This document shows, one piece after another, positions 23,601-36,100 of a DNA stretch of 64,000 bases. The stretch's first letter is position 1; every line of letters begins with the position of its first letter. Source of the DNA: Acorus gramineus (taxonomy: Eukaryota; Streptophyta; Magnoliopsida; Acorales; Acoraceae); contig CM060849.1 in the NCBI GenBank assembly GCA_030737835.1, positions 21,746,074 to 21,810,073 on the forward strand, written 5' to 3'. Below the pieces are notes generated by a model, which searched no databases, was not told where the DNA came from, and saw nothing but the letters and a program-made list of their open reading frames with translations. The position numbers and the translations under genes are program-made.

Positions 23601-24693
23601 ACATAACAGTTCTTGAGATAATCACATAACTAAGACCATATATGCATAGAAGTCAAAAGGCATTCTACACCGATAGCAACACCAATAAAAAAAGAAAAAC
23701 AGCAGTCAAAGCTACACCGAACATCCATTCATGCTAAATGCTTAAATTGAGGAAGCAAATCCAGGGAAACTTAATGAGGTTCAAATCAAACATCCATCCT
23801 AATGAATGCAATTTATGCCAACAACATAATTTAAGAGACAAGAGGGTATGCCAAAAATTGCACCTACCATGGAAGACTTAAATTTTGATTTTTCTCCAAC
23901 CTGTTTCTACTCATCCAGATAATATAATGTGCACGCTTCTCATACAAGCACACAAATGCAAGCAGCAATGGTTAAACAAAGCCTTACATGATTCAACATG
24001 ATCAGACAAAAAAAAAAAAAAAAAACTAAAATTAAGAAAACATATCCATGCAACAGTTAGACAAATCCCCTAAACTCGATGCAAATTAAGTGAGCGATTG
24101 ACCCATTTGCACAAAAAAAGAAAAACATTGTCAGTCCCACATGTTCACTTTCCCAAATCACACATTAATTAAAACTCCCGAGCCATGTATGTATGACGAA
24201 TCATCAGTACCCCCACGTAATAACAACCCAAGAGAACTGATGATCCTTCTTTACACAAAAAAAAAAACTGATGATCCCACCAAATCAAAATCTTCAATTT
24301 TTTTTCCTTTCGATTCCACTCACAAACAGAATACACCGAATCAAACCCAAGAAAAAATAATCCACCAAAGCAAACCCTAGATCTAATAAAAAAAAAGCCC
24401 TAAAAGGATACCTGGGCTTTCCATGCCGCCTCCGCTTCCTTCTTCTGACGGCTTCCGTTCGAGTCATCCTGCAAGAGAAGGGAAATAACAAAGAAGTCAA
24501 GCCATCAAAAGAAACCCTAAAAAAACACATACAAATCAATCCGATCTACAGAGAGAGAGAGATTGAGAGGGAGTACCTGATCGTGTGAGGCCTTATTGAA
24601 ACCGAGAGGGTCTGGATACTCTGAAGAAGAAGAGGTGGGTCCGTCGTTGAAGTCCACCGCCCAGGGCCGAGCGACGCCTTTCCCCTTCTCCAT
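20666..24693 (-). CDS. EMC4: ER membrane protein complex subunit 4
   Basis: Subunit of the ER membrane complex, which inserts and helps fold membrane proteins in the ER. Six exons join in phase: 24577-24693, 24412-24468, 22617-22770, 21391-21488, 21227-21292, 20666-20701, giving 175 residues. The N-terminal cytosolic part starts MEKGKGVARPWAVDFNDG and includes a charged helix (SRQKKEAEAAWKAQKAWEVA). Hydrophobic segments follow: LMMGFMMWMAGSTVHLFSIG and, in exon 4, LLFIALNLAGLALGVW. The C-terminus is LNTLGLLPTHASDWVSSLPP followed by EVEYAGGCLSL from the 36-bp last exon. If exon 5 were read through its donor (CAT|GTATGA), a stop follows two codons later; the splice to 20701 keeps the conserved EVEY tail. 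Introns 2 and 3 are over 1.1 kb each, against only 175 coding codons. Confidence 0.94.
20808..21049. mobile_element. MITE-like inverted repeat in EMC4 intron 5
   Basis: A perfect inverted pair, 'taggaatctaacaaatg' (about 20957) and 'catttgttagattccta' (about 20995), forms a hairpin stem. The outer ends are also imperfectly inverted (ggcagcctttggaaacata against ggtagtgtccggaagagag). It lies between the last two coding exons of EMC4. Confidence 0.45.
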
Positions 24694-24985
24694 CTCTCTC
24701 TCTCTCTCGCGTTTTTGTTTCGCTTTGCAACAAAAAACTATAAAAAAAAAAGTCAGTTTTTCATCGCCTCGGGTGTTCTATTGGTGTATTGTATTTTCGT
24801 TTTCTTCGACTATCCAGTATAACGATATACCGATGTTATTCCAGATTTGTATATCACCAAAGCGTGGGGGGTAAAAGGGTATACTACATGAATTACATAA
24901 TTTTGACATTGAATTTAGATTGCGTTATAAATTATTTCAAACTATATTAATAAAATAATTTTTTTAATATTATTTTAATATTTTT

Positions 24986-25422
24986 ATGAGTAAAATGCTT
25001 TTGGACCCCTCAAATCTTTGAAACATACAGAAACACTACCTAAAATTTCAAAACATGCACTTAATTTTCTGTTAAAATGGAACAAAAATATGATTTTATC
25101 ATTTTAATTAAATCATTATCGTGTTTTCACTTTTTAATTAATTGTTATGTGAGTTAATTCTCACAAAAATGCATCAAAATACATTTAAAGAATTTATTAT
25201 TGTATTAATTAATATTCATAAAGCATATCCAAAGTTAATTCATGGACTCTTTTTTGGATATTTACTAAATTTATTAAAGGATAAAATAATAATTTTATTA
25301 TATTTTTGTGCCATCTTAATGGAAAATGTAATAGTAGGGGGTGTAAATGCATGTTTTTAAACTTCAGGTGATGCTTTTGAAGAATTCAAAAACTTTAGGG
25401 GGCGCTTCTGCATTTTACCCTA
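24986..25422. mobile_element. Foldback/TIR element (MITE-like), about 437 bp
   Basis: The left arm begins gagtaaaatgcttttggacc and the right end, reverse-complemented, begins tagggtaaaatgcagaagcg. The similarity continues for about 80 bp on both arms (ccctcaaatctttgaa / cccctaaagtttttgaa; caaaacatgcactta / aaaaacatgcattta). No transposase is encoded. It sits 293 bp or more upstream of the EMC4 start. Confidence 0.65.
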
Positions 25423-26439
25423 TTTTTATTAATAACCATAGTAATAAAATTTTATTATTGTATTAATTATGAGTTGTACATGAAATGTGAATAAATATTT
25501 ATAAAATAAGAAAAAATAATTTGGCATGTGAACCTTTAACGAGAGAAAATATATGATTTAACATGTGAGTCATTTTATATCAGTGAAATGGAATGAGTGA
25601 GATAACACAATTCCATGGAAACTTAGATTGAATATTAACTTTTACTTATATATTCTGGCATAGTTATACCTACTTATTTAATACAAATAAACATTTTTTT
25701 TTGTTTATGCACTTTTATTCCCTCCAATTTTATATCTATTCTTCTATACAAACATGAACTTGTAGCGTGGAGTATAAGTGACCAAATCAGTCGCCTAGGT
25801 CGCAACCATGGAGGCCCCGTAAATAAAAATAAAATTCCTATTTTTTTGAATTTTTTTTTTGTTTTTTTTTTATAATTTTGCACTTATCCAATTCTTGTTT
25901 TGTCGGATTCTTTTAGTCATGGGATTTTATTTTATTTATTATTTGATATACCAAAAAGATTGCCTTTTTGGGTCTCTATTACTTTTCATATTTTTATTTT
26001 ATTTTCGTTTTTTTTTCATATTTTGTTAATATGTGATGTTTATATATATTGTTTTTTTTGCATGATTAATAGAGATTTGTAATCTTACCGAAAAGAAATT
26101 ATGTGAGAGAATTTTTAAATATTTTCAAATTTTCTTATAGTTATCAACAAAACAAAATTTGTATAATATGAGGCCCGTTTTTCAGTTTCAGTGTTGATTA
26201 CATTTTTCCTAATACAATATATACAAAAATATTTCAGAATGTACTGTGTTAAAAATTTTCATACAACTAATCACCCTCTCCTACTACTTGAATCTGGTAG
26301 AATGTCATACATTGCCTAAACAATTGCAGCCCGTTATCTGTTGTTCACTGCAGCTGCTGCTAATTTCTAAAAAAGTCAAAAAAGAACACTGGATGAACAC
26401 ATTTAAATAATTCCTCGCAAAATCTATTGCACCGAAACA

Positions 26440-26525
26440 CCTATGGTAAAAAGTTCCTATCGGTAAGGGTAAGATTTGAATCAATGACTCCTCAATGAAG
26501 AAGGAATACCTCTGTCAAGTGTCAA
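26440..26525 (-). mobile_element. tRNA-derived SINE-like remnant
   Basis: Read on the minus strand it contains cagaggtattcc, then gattcaaatcttaccc and ccgatagga. This resembles the pol III B box (GGTTCGAATCC) and has the same order of blocks as copies at 34045-34135 and 53240-53340. It is short and degenerate. Confidence 0.35.
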
Positions 26526-26691
26526 CATACAAAGATGGGGGAGAAAGAAAGGAAAGGTTGGAGTAACGGAACAATCATACATTTGATAACAAAAACATGC
26601 AATTGCTTGGAGGGATCAATCTGTAGCAATTCACAAGATTACATGACAGGGAAAGAAAAAATTGTTCTTTCTTTTACCCAACAGAACCAAA

Positions 26692-28962
26692 TCATTGAGA
26701 ATTTCGATTCACTTTCAGATATGGGAGTGCACCAATGACATTGTCATAATCGCTTCTGTTGACGGCATGCTGTTGTCAAATAACCAAGGAAACCATTAGA
26801 GATCAATGTCATATCAGTTGCAGCAACACATCAAATATAACTAGCTAAGGAGGTTATTAAAATAAACTTGCAACATCAGATTGTCGTTCAATAGACGAAA
26901 ATATAAAAGGTGAAAACTATTCATTGGGTATAAAAGATGTCAAAAGCTAGCCAGTCTAATGTTTCGACTAACTCTAATGCGCATCTAATGGTTTGACTGA
27001 CTCAAGGACATGACATAAATGAACAAAAAGATAAATTGCATTGACTGAGATGAGAGCAGTGCACTTTCATGAACTTATTTACACAAAATTGATGGTAAAA
27101 TTCAACATGCAATTCAAACTACTGTGAAAAATAACATACATTTTACGAGCTTAGGCTCTAATGCTGCAAGAAGTAGATTTCATGTTTTGCAATGATAAAA
27201 CAGCTTCTATATACTTCTTTCACTTATAGGCAATTCATTTCACCTTGGGTATAACAGCATTATCCTCACTGAGGCACTAGATAGGTAACCATACCTCCGT
27301 GTAGTCTAGAAGATCACTATATAATATATATACTAGTTACTAAATTTGCACGTCAAAGAATGGGAAAAATATGGTGAAAGAAATGGGGCATGAACCAGTG
27401 GAAAGGGGATGGTGGGGCTCTATAACCTTTAAACCTTTAGAAATTTCAATGAATTTTTTTTTTGGAAGAGTTTGAATTTCACAATGCTGTAAAATTCGGA
27501 TGGGAATATGCTATAAAACTGTGTAGCATAGGAGAGGACTGAAGTTTATTTGTTGAACTTAGAGAAGAATCTACAGCTGAAAAGATATTCACATTTCTGA
27601 TGCCATTCTGATGACTGTGACAAAGATGATTGTTTTTATGTAAAAAAGCTTCTTATAAGATATGGGAACAACAAAGAAAAAATGTCCAGACTCAGAAGAA
27701 CTCAGAAATAGAGAGAACATAAGAAGTGTTTTAGAAAAAAATGAGTTCAGTCATGAATTTTACTCCTGTTGTACTATGGATGCAAACATGATAGTAAACA
27801 GAAAGGTAGAATAGAATTCTGCTCCAAGTAGGACTTCAGTTTATATATAACAATCAGAACTCATTTTCCGTAGACCTCCACTGCCACTTAACAACTATAA
27901 TCACTTCCCAACTATTATAAGAAAAATCTAATATTGCCAGAATATAATAATAATACTGTGTGTGTGTTTGGGGGGGGGGGAGGGGAATTGACATTATACC
28001 AATACAAATACAAATAAAAGGAACCTACATGAAAAGATTTAATTCATGATCATGTGAAATAACTGATGCAGAAATGCCTCACTAAAAATGTTGGCAGGCT
28101 AAATATCTATTCTCCTGAAACAATTGGTTCTATTACAATTTACAACCCCCACTAGAAATGTATTCTACCTAGGCAATTCATAAAGAACCTTCAATTTCAA
28201 AATATACAGAGAGCATCACATTTAAGTTGAAATTGAGCTACTAAAATTTTCTATTCAAACTGAATAATTCCCAAAAAACAATGAGCATCACATCGAATGC
28301 GCAACTAACATCTAACCCATAAAGCCCTTACATATCAGAATAGAATGATCAGTTCAAAATTTTAGAAACTAATGAACAAACAAACACAAAGTAGAATCTC
28401 AAAAAATGGTTGTACTTGAATTCACATAACAATAATTCAAATCAAACCCACAATTGAATAACAACCAGAAGAGCAAAAACAGATGGAAATGCAAACCATT
28501 TTCGAGAGCCTTAGCTTCCTCTTGTTGTTCTTCTTCGCCAGCAAATGCTGCTTCCCCGCCCTCCTCCGCACAATCTTCCCAGTCCCCGTCACCCGAAACC
28601 GCTTCGCCGAAGCCTACCCACCCAATCACACAAAACCCAAACAAACCCTTCAATTAAATTCAATAAAAGATCCAATTTTTCAAACCAAAATTCGAAAAAG
28701 AGGAGTGAAGAACCTTGTGGGTCTTCATCTTATAGCCTTTCGCGGCGACGACGACCATCGACGGGGGGTTCTGAGCGGGAGTTGTGGAGGATGAGAGGTT
28801 CCTGTTGAGAATCAGAGGGAACCCAGAGAGGGACTGGGAGGAGGAGAGCTTCTTGAAGGAGACGAAGGTCGGAGGGGTTGAAGAGGTGCGGATGCCGCCA
28901 TTGGTGGAGAGAAGCCGAGGAGGGAAGGATGGAGAGAGCCTCATCAAAGAGAGGGTCGCCAT
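26692..28962 (-). CDS. RPL35: Plastid 50S ribosomal protein L35 (bL35c), nucleus-encoded
   Basis: Component of the chloroplast large ribosomal subunit. Three exons join in phase: 28714-28962, 28497-28613 and 26692-26769, giving 147 residues. Residues 1 to about 74 are a Ser/Thr/Pro-rich transit peptide ([16 protein letters not shown] ... PSMVVVAA). The mature protein begins near [20 protein letters not shown] and has the bL35 core ([27 protein letters not shown]). The last exon adds [20 protein letters not shown], the usual plant ending. Intron 1 is 100 bp and intron 2 is 1.7 kb. An in-frame ATG at 29016 would add MGRTHRPNKFFKEEEEES, which is unlike a transit peptide, so 28962 is chosen. On the opposite strand the first two exons give spurious long open frames. 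Confidence 0.94.
27969..27985. repeat. G-rich tract in L35 intron 2
   Basis: A run of about ten G's followed by AGGGG, next to a short TG repeat. It is a simple-sequence tract on the non-coding side of a long intron. Confidence 0.6.
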
Positions 28963-29657
28963 TGATTCTTCTTCTTCTTCTTTGAAAAATTTATTTGGTC
29001 GATGAGTTCTTCCCACTGCAGGAGCTTTGGAATGTGTGGCTAAAAGCTTGGATGGGTTCGCTCTGATCTTAAGAAGCCAAAAATGCGATTTTGAGCGAAT
29101 TTTAGAAAATCCAACTATTTTGATATTTTATACTTTTATATAAAATGTTTAATAGAATATTTAAATTAAACTGTATTTGAATGATTAGAAGTTCAATAAC
29201 AATTTCTGTGTTAAGATTGCATTTTCTATAGTCTTAACCGTTTAATTACATAAGCAAAAGAACAATGATTACATAAACATGTTTTTAAGATTTTTTATTA
29301 TTAAATTTTGATATAAATGGTTTTTCTCATGGTTGAAAAATTGTGAAATATTAAATTAGATTTAAATATATAATAAATATAAATACGCTAGATTCCCATA
29401 AAATCCCTAATCTCTAAATATATAAAATTTGAGAAAATTAATTTACAATTTTTATTATATAAATTTTCTTAGTTAAAAATTGTGAAATATTTAATTAGAT
29501 ATGAAATAAACATTTGTATGCGGTCGATGAAAAATTTATTTTGTATGGTTCTAAACTTTTATTTGTTTAGAGATTAGTGATTTTATGAAAATTTAATATA
29601 TTTATATTATATATTTAAATAAATAAAATTTATATGAAAATTTAACATATTTACATA

Positions 29658-29695
<38 letters not shown>

Positions 29696-31247
29696 AACTA
29701 ATGGTGAAGTGGTTAAAAAATAAAATAATGATAATGTGACACGATGACCACCATTCATTTAATATATCATTATTATAAATAGACAGATATTAAAAAAATA
29801 GATTTGTTGAATATATCATATTATTCACTAAAATATTAAAATATGTATTTTTCATTATTGCCCTTTAATTTAAAATCAAATGTGATAAATAAATCAGAGT
29901 AAAATTGAAAAATGAAAATATTAGACATGAAGGAACAAACATGAAAATAAACACTTTTGATTAGATAATATAGTTTTTCCCCACGTACAATGTGTATATA
30001 AATAAAAAATTATTTTAAAAAAGCTATTCATAATCAATACTCTCAAAAAATTTCAATTCATTTATATGTGATGTAATATATCATGTTATATATATACATG
30101 AATGACATAATAATTTTTTTAATAAAGATTAAATAAATCACTTTTAAAAAAATTTAAAAAAAATAAAAGAGATATATTATAATTAAAAATAAGTTTTTTT
30201 GCTTATTTATCCTTCCACCAACTTTATATTGTAAAAATACCTCATTTGAAATTCTAAAACCAACAATATCGCTAAAATGGATAAAAATTAATAATTTTTA
30301 TGTATAATTTAGAATTAGGGGTAGATTTTTACCCTTTAATTAAAATCACATAATGGTAAAATTTAAAAATGAAAATTGGGAAAGATAGATTTAATTAATG
30401 TTTCATATTATCCACTAAAATATTAAAACACGTATTTTTTCATTTTTACCTTTTAATATAAAATCAAATATCATAAATAAGGATAAAATTGAAAAATAAA
30501 AATATTACACACATACAAATGAATAAACATGAAAACTTCAAGCCCTATTGGTTAGTATAATAGATAGATATAGATGAGGATCAAATATGATCCGTAAAAT
30601 CAGGGATTACATTATATTAGTTGTGTGCTTAAAAAAAAATTGATAAATCATATATTCTTAATAATTTGAGTACCCTACAAGTAATTATAAATAATAATAT
30701 ATTTTAAGATGTAATATAAAGTCATTAAATTTTTTTTGAAAATATACTAAAAATATATTATAAAATGATTATGAGTAAGTTACAATTAAATGAAATTTAG
30801 TGGATTTGAAAATGATGTGATGCTATTTAAAATCTATAAATATTCCATCATTATTTCAATCTAAATCTAAAAAAATATTTTAAAAAATGATGATGTGGCG
30901 TGATCACCACCATTCATTTAGTAGACTATAATTAATTATAAATAATAATATATTTTAAAATATAATATAAAATCATAAAAAAAATATTCTGACAATTTAC
31001 TAAAATATATTATAAAATAATTATGAATAAGTTACAATTACATGAAATTTGGTGGATTTAGATATCATGTTATACTATTTAAAATATGTGTGTGTGTGTG
31101 TGTGTGAGTGTGTGTGTATACACAAATATATATATCTATATATATGTGTATGTGTCATATGTGTGTGTATAATCTTTTATTATCTAAATCTCCATCTAAA
31201 AAAATAATAAAAAAATGATGTGGTACGATCACCACCATTTATTCACT
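28963..31247. repeat. AT-rich intergenic DNA with diverged direct repeats
   Basis: No gene seen. A run of about 140 bp at 29818-29960 recurs at about 30405-30540 (shared: actaaaatattaaaa, cctttaat, gataaaattgaaaaa or close variants, aataaacatgaaaa). A second pair at 30681-30926 and 30931-31252 is a tandem duplication, listed separately. The motif 'gatcaccaccattcattta' or a variant ends three of these blocks (about 29740, 30902, 31228). An (AT)n tract lies near 29667-29691. Confidence 0.6.
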
Positions 31248-31252
31248 ATGCG
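30681..31252. repeat. Tandem duplication, unit about 250-320 bp
   Basis: Both units begin with aattataaataataatatat, pass through 'aaaatatattataaaat' and 'agttacaatta.atgaaattt', and end with 'gatcaccaccatt.att'. The second unit is longer because a TG/TA microsatellite (about 31086-31160) has expanded inside it. The copies differ at many sites, so the duplication is old. Confidence 0.75.
31086..31116. repeat. (TG)n microsatellite
   Basis: About fourteen TG units with one GA interruption, followed by TATA-type dinucleotides. It accounts for the extra length of the second tandem unit. Confidence 0.85.
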
Positions 31253-31727
31253 TGGTTTGGTAAATGGATAAATTTATAGGATAAGTTAACCTAATTTATA
31301 GGGATAAAAAAATTACTATTTTTATGGTAATGTTTTTTATTATCCTCATTTTTGGTGTTCTTATCCTCAATCTTGTATTTGGATCAAATATGAGATAACT
31401 TTAATTTTTTTAAAAAAATAACATATCTACCATTCCTATTAATGGGTCATTAATATTGTTTGGTGGAACACATTCTTTTTTTTTTTTTTGGTTTTTGTTT
31501 TTTTTTGTTGGGAAGGGTAGTCATAAATGTTATCCCAATTTTACAAAATTGGGATAAAACATGTTCCACATTTTACCAAGAACAAACTATCCCCATTTTT
31601 TATCTCAAACTGTGGACAATTGTCCATGCTTTATCCATTTTTTTTTAATGTCATATGGGATAACAAGTAATTTAACCCAATTTTTTCCTTATCCCAACCC
31701 CTTATCCCCATGCCACACTAAACCTAC
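31252..31727. mobile_element. MITE-like TIR element, about 475 bp
   Basis: The left end (gtggtttggtaaatggataa, then ggataagttaacc) matches the reverse complement of the right end (agtgtggcatggggataagg, then gggataagg). The interior has an inverted 'tcccaattttacaaaattggga' hairpin. A diverged relative lies at about 63190-63480, sharing 'aacaaa.tatccc.attttt' and 'gaacaactgtcaat' / 'ggacaattgtccat'. No ORF. Confidence 0.5.
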
Positions 31728-31738
31728 ATCTTTAAAAA

Positions 31739-32770
31739 AAAGGGTTAAAGACATCTAAGTCCCTACAAACATGAGAAAACCCATATAAGTCCCTATTAAA
31801 ATTGAGACAGACGTACGAGTCCCTAAAAACTCAGAAAAACCCAATTATCATCCCTGAGTTAAATTTCCATTCAAACTTAACAGAATATTATCAGAATATT
31901 CCATCACATATAATTATGTAGACATTGAAGTCCTTATAAACAGTCATAAAGACAAATTTGTCTCTGCAAAAGATAAAATTGTCTCTAAAAGACTTTTACA
32001 TTAAATTGTATACACTTTGCAGTCCCTATATATAATCATAAAAACAAATTAGTCATCGTAAAAGATAAAATTGCCCCTGAAAGACTTTTACATTTAATTG
32101 AATAGACATTACAATATTTATAAACAATCGTAAAGACAAATTGGTCTATGTAAAAGACAAAAATACCCCTGAAAGATTTTTACATTTAATTGTGTAGATA
32201 ATGCAGTCCTTATAAACAATCATAAAGACAAATAATATAATTTATTTATTTATTTTTTCATCTTCTATCCTATCAATCACACTCCACCTGAATATCACAA
32301 TTTGGATGTAAAAACAATATTTTAACCGGTAGAATGCATTCTTCACGTGCATTTTTGTCTTTTACAGGGACCATTTTGTCTTTACGATTATTTATAAGGT
32401 CTGTAATGTCTATCCAATTAAATGTAAAAAACTTTTCAGGGGCAATTTTTTCTTTTGCAGGGACTAATTTGTCTTTATGATTATTTATAAGGACTGCAAT
32501 GTATACACAATTTAATCTTTGAGGGGCAATTTTATCTTTTGCAGGGACTAATTTATCTTTATGATTGTTTATAAGAACTTCAATGTCTAAACAATTATAT
32601 GTGATGGAATATTTTGAGAATATTCCGTTAAGTTTGGATGAAAATTTAACTCAGGGATGATAATTGAGTTTTTTCTGAATTTTCAAAGACTCGTACGTCT
32701 GTCTCAATTTTAGTATGGACTTATATGAGTTTTCCCATGTTTGTAGGAACTTAGATATCTTTAACCCTTA
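31739..32770. mobile_element. Foldback element with 91-bp tandem repeats in its arms, about 1.03 kb
   Basis: The left end (aagggttaaagacatctaag) and the reverse complement of the right end (aagggttaaagatatctaag) are nearly identical. The inverted similarity continues for about 180 bp without a break, and then through most of the element. Inside the left arm about 3.5 tandem copies of a 91-bp unit start near 31918, 32010, 32101 and 32192; each contains 'cataaagacaaa' or a variant and '.gaaaga.ttttacattaaattg'. The right arm carries the inverted equivalents. About 100 bp of unique spacer (32245-32345) separates the arms. No protein is encoded. Arms built from tandem subrepeats are the hallmark of foldback-type elements. 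Confidence 0.75.
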
Positions 32771-33111
32771 AAAAAAAAAGTTTAGTGTTATAGAGTTGAA
32801 AACACTTTTAGTTAGTAATATAGATGTCACTCTATCATTTTTTACCGAGTTTTTGTTATTAATTTTTTTCAAAATAAAAAACTTAAAACAGAGAAATAAT
32901 TCATCAATGCATAAAAAGAACATCCACAAAACATAATCCGGTTACAACAAAAGCTCAGCTCATCTCCTAACTCCTGTACTGGTGAGCATGTCTTGTGACC
33001 AAATAAAACACTCTGAGAAGAATCATATAAAGAGGATAAAAAAATAAAATGGTTACAAGAATTCTGATTCCAAAACTCTCTCAACCCAGAAGAGTTTGTT
33101 TTTTCTTTCTT

Positions 33112-36100
33112 TCAAGTGACACAAGAATACTGGGGCACAAGGTCACTCCTCTGTCTCACCAGCTCATGCAGATCATGGACGATCTTGAACACCGCATCCG
33201 GTCGTGCGAGCTTCAGCGCATTCTGCGACATGATTCTGAGCTCATCCGATTTGGGTCCAAACCACTGTGCGACAATGTTTGCTATCTCTTTGGGTGCCTT
33301 CGAGAACTTGCCACACCCATTCTTGACCACGTAAGGGACGTTCCCAGCTTCCTATTATTTGGTATAATTCAGGTTAAGTTTGGAAAAATTAAAGAATATA
33401 CAGCAAAATCAACATGTTAAATAAAATCCATGTATCTTCCAATGATGTTGTAACATCAACACACAACAGATAATTCTCTGTTCAAGTAATAATATTTGAA
33501 TTTAGAGAAAAACATCAATAACCAACATTATTAGAATCTAGCAAAGCAAAGCCTAGAGGAGCATGATGGTTTTAATTCGTTGCACAAGTAACATAAATAC
33601 ATATCTAATTCATATAAAAGCGCGAATTATTGAATGAAGGCATGCATTACGAATGAGACGTGATTTAGGATTAAACTTTTAACAAAAAGTGCGCATTTAT
33701 GATCTTGTTGGGAGCGACATGGGTTTCTTCAATAAACTATAATCTAGTCGGGAGCAACAAGTATTTGCATATTTAGGATAATTATGTGACATCCCATGAG
33801 CCAAACATAAAAATATAATTCAATTCCATTCTCTCTTAACAATATGTATAATATTTTGGTATGGAACAACAGCCTTCTAGTATCATATAAGCTCATCATT
33901 TGGATTTTCATTGTTGGACTGAAAGGGTGGCCAAGTTAATGTGCAACGTTTAGTCTATTCTATGCAAGTTACCTTTTTTTTTTCAGTAGGCAAATTTATT
34001 TTGGCAGGTTAGCATTTTTTTCTTTGTTTTTTTATTTTTTCTGGTTAAATTTTTTCCTATCAGCGGGGGTAAGAGTTGAACTGAGACCCCTCGGAGAAGA
34101 GGGGATACCTCTACCAACATGTTAGGAGGTGATTCAATAAGCCAAAAAAAAGTTACTTGAATTCACTGCTTCATTAGTCAGAGTACAGGAGGAAAAGCCG
34201 AAAAATGGAACGGAAAGAACCTGCCCAGCAATGAAACCATTTAGGATGACAGGAAGACCCCTTATCATGGCTTCTGCAATGGTCCCTGGTCCTGCCTGCA
34301 TACAGTAGTAACACTTTGATAAAGTGAGGATGGTTAATGAGAATTTTATATTACCATAAAAATATATATGTACCTTTGTTATGATACAATCACAAGCACC
34401 CATGCACTCTTCCATGTTGGTAACAAACCCTTTCACCTGAAAGATGTCAATCAATTCATTCTCACAAGAAAACTGGCACGGTTCTAGCAAAATTGCGACC
34501 ATAGAATTAAAAAGGTAGAGTCAGTTCAATGGAGAAAGGTGTGGTCCAGCATGTTTATTAGTGTGCATTTTAAGTTTGAGCTAGGCATTATTATTGCCAT
34601 TCTTTTTTAATTTTCTTTTATTAATAATTTCCGGTTTATAGCATAAAAATCATTATAGAAGATAAACTTGTTGTTTTTATAAGGATCCCCAGATTATGTG
34701 ATTTAATCAGAAGAAATTTAGGAAAGATGTGGCACCAAAGCATTACTTTCAAGTTCCACAAATAGGTTGGGTTGCTACGATTGTTCTAATGATAATTATC
34801 TCAATGTGGATCATTTAACACCATATGGAAAAAAAAAACAGAACTGATGTTTTATTTTTCTGGATTTCTGGATTTGAAAATCATGAGAAACATATTTTAA
34901 TAGATTTTATACGTGAAATCGTCATCACTGACGAACCATTTTGACTTTTGAGATCAAATGATTTTCTCCTAAACATGGACAACAGTAATAAAAGGGCCTA
35001 GATCTCAAATCATAATATTACTGTTAGCCAAAACTAGATTTCTGATGCCTTCAATTTTAATAAAATAAAATTTTCGATAATCAAGCTGGTTATAGAATTG
35101 CAGAGTCAAAACTGGTAAACCTATTAACAGATTAACATGTAAACAGTATGTCAGAAATAATCAAATACCTGAACAGGAATCTTCCAGTCAATTGCCAGCA
35201 ATCTATTGGCAAGTTTCTTATTTCGCCCACATATGACAAGAATTTGGCCTATTGGTTCCCCAAGATTATCATCATATAATGCATTTCCAAGTGCTCGAGC
35301 AGTGGCCTCAATAGGTCCCATTCCCTCCCCTCCTCCCATTAATAAGACGGCTGGTAGATCATCATCCATCCCCAACTCCCTCCTCAATTCAACCTAAGAA
35401 TAATAAAAAAATAATTCACTTAAAATCTATCAAAATTAAGTTACACAAATATGATAAAACATAAAGGGTCATTGAAATAGCCACACACTTCTCGAGAAAC
35501 CACGTCATCTAGCTCAGTATATGAAATCTATGATATATGTCAGTATATACTCTAGTACAAAAAACATAAACAAATGTATGCATTCAATTCATTTGATAAT
35601 ATACTTCACTCTTTGTGAAAGCATGTTTTTCGTTAGACAAGCATATACTTCAAAACAAATCAAAATGTTTTCAGTTTACAAAAGTGACTTGCAACAATGA
35701 GTAAGTGTAACATTTTCCAACATTAAATTGGGGTGATAAGATGAATCACCTTTGGTCGAATTGATTTTACAAAAGATGGGCGTATAGGAAGGCCATACAC
35801 TTTAATTTGTGAGGGCTTTAGCCCAGCTTTTGATGCCCTTTTTGCTACCTCGGTCGAAGGGCAATAACATCTTGTTACAAGCTTGTGAAACCTTCAAAAA
35901 ATATATAAATAGATAAATAGTGCTGTACTGAAATGATATGCAAACAAACTGAAAATCCACAGCTGTTCCTATTAATTTACAAAGACCGTCCTACCAGGTT
36001 GGGTGGCAAGTGCTCAGATCTGTAATAACTGTAGTAAACACAATCTTCTTTAAAAGACCTTTTGCCCTCAATATACGAAGTGGGACATGTTGCATCAGAG

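Larger units (their letters stand above)
24694..26691. other. Intergenic region between EMC4 and the L35 gene
   Basis: The CT/GA-rich EMC4 5' leader is at 24694-24720. A TIR element lies at 24986-25422 and a SINE-like remnant at 26440-26525. Elsewhere the DNA is AT-rich with poly-T runs around 25840-26060 and no convincing ORF. The stretch 26530-26691 is likely 3' UTR of the L35 gene. Confidence 0.5.

Noticed and set aside
28399-28653. 84-codon acidic minus-strand frame overlapping L35 exon 2
   Set aside because: It is the exon-2 DNA read in another frame; the bL35 core is in the alternative frame.
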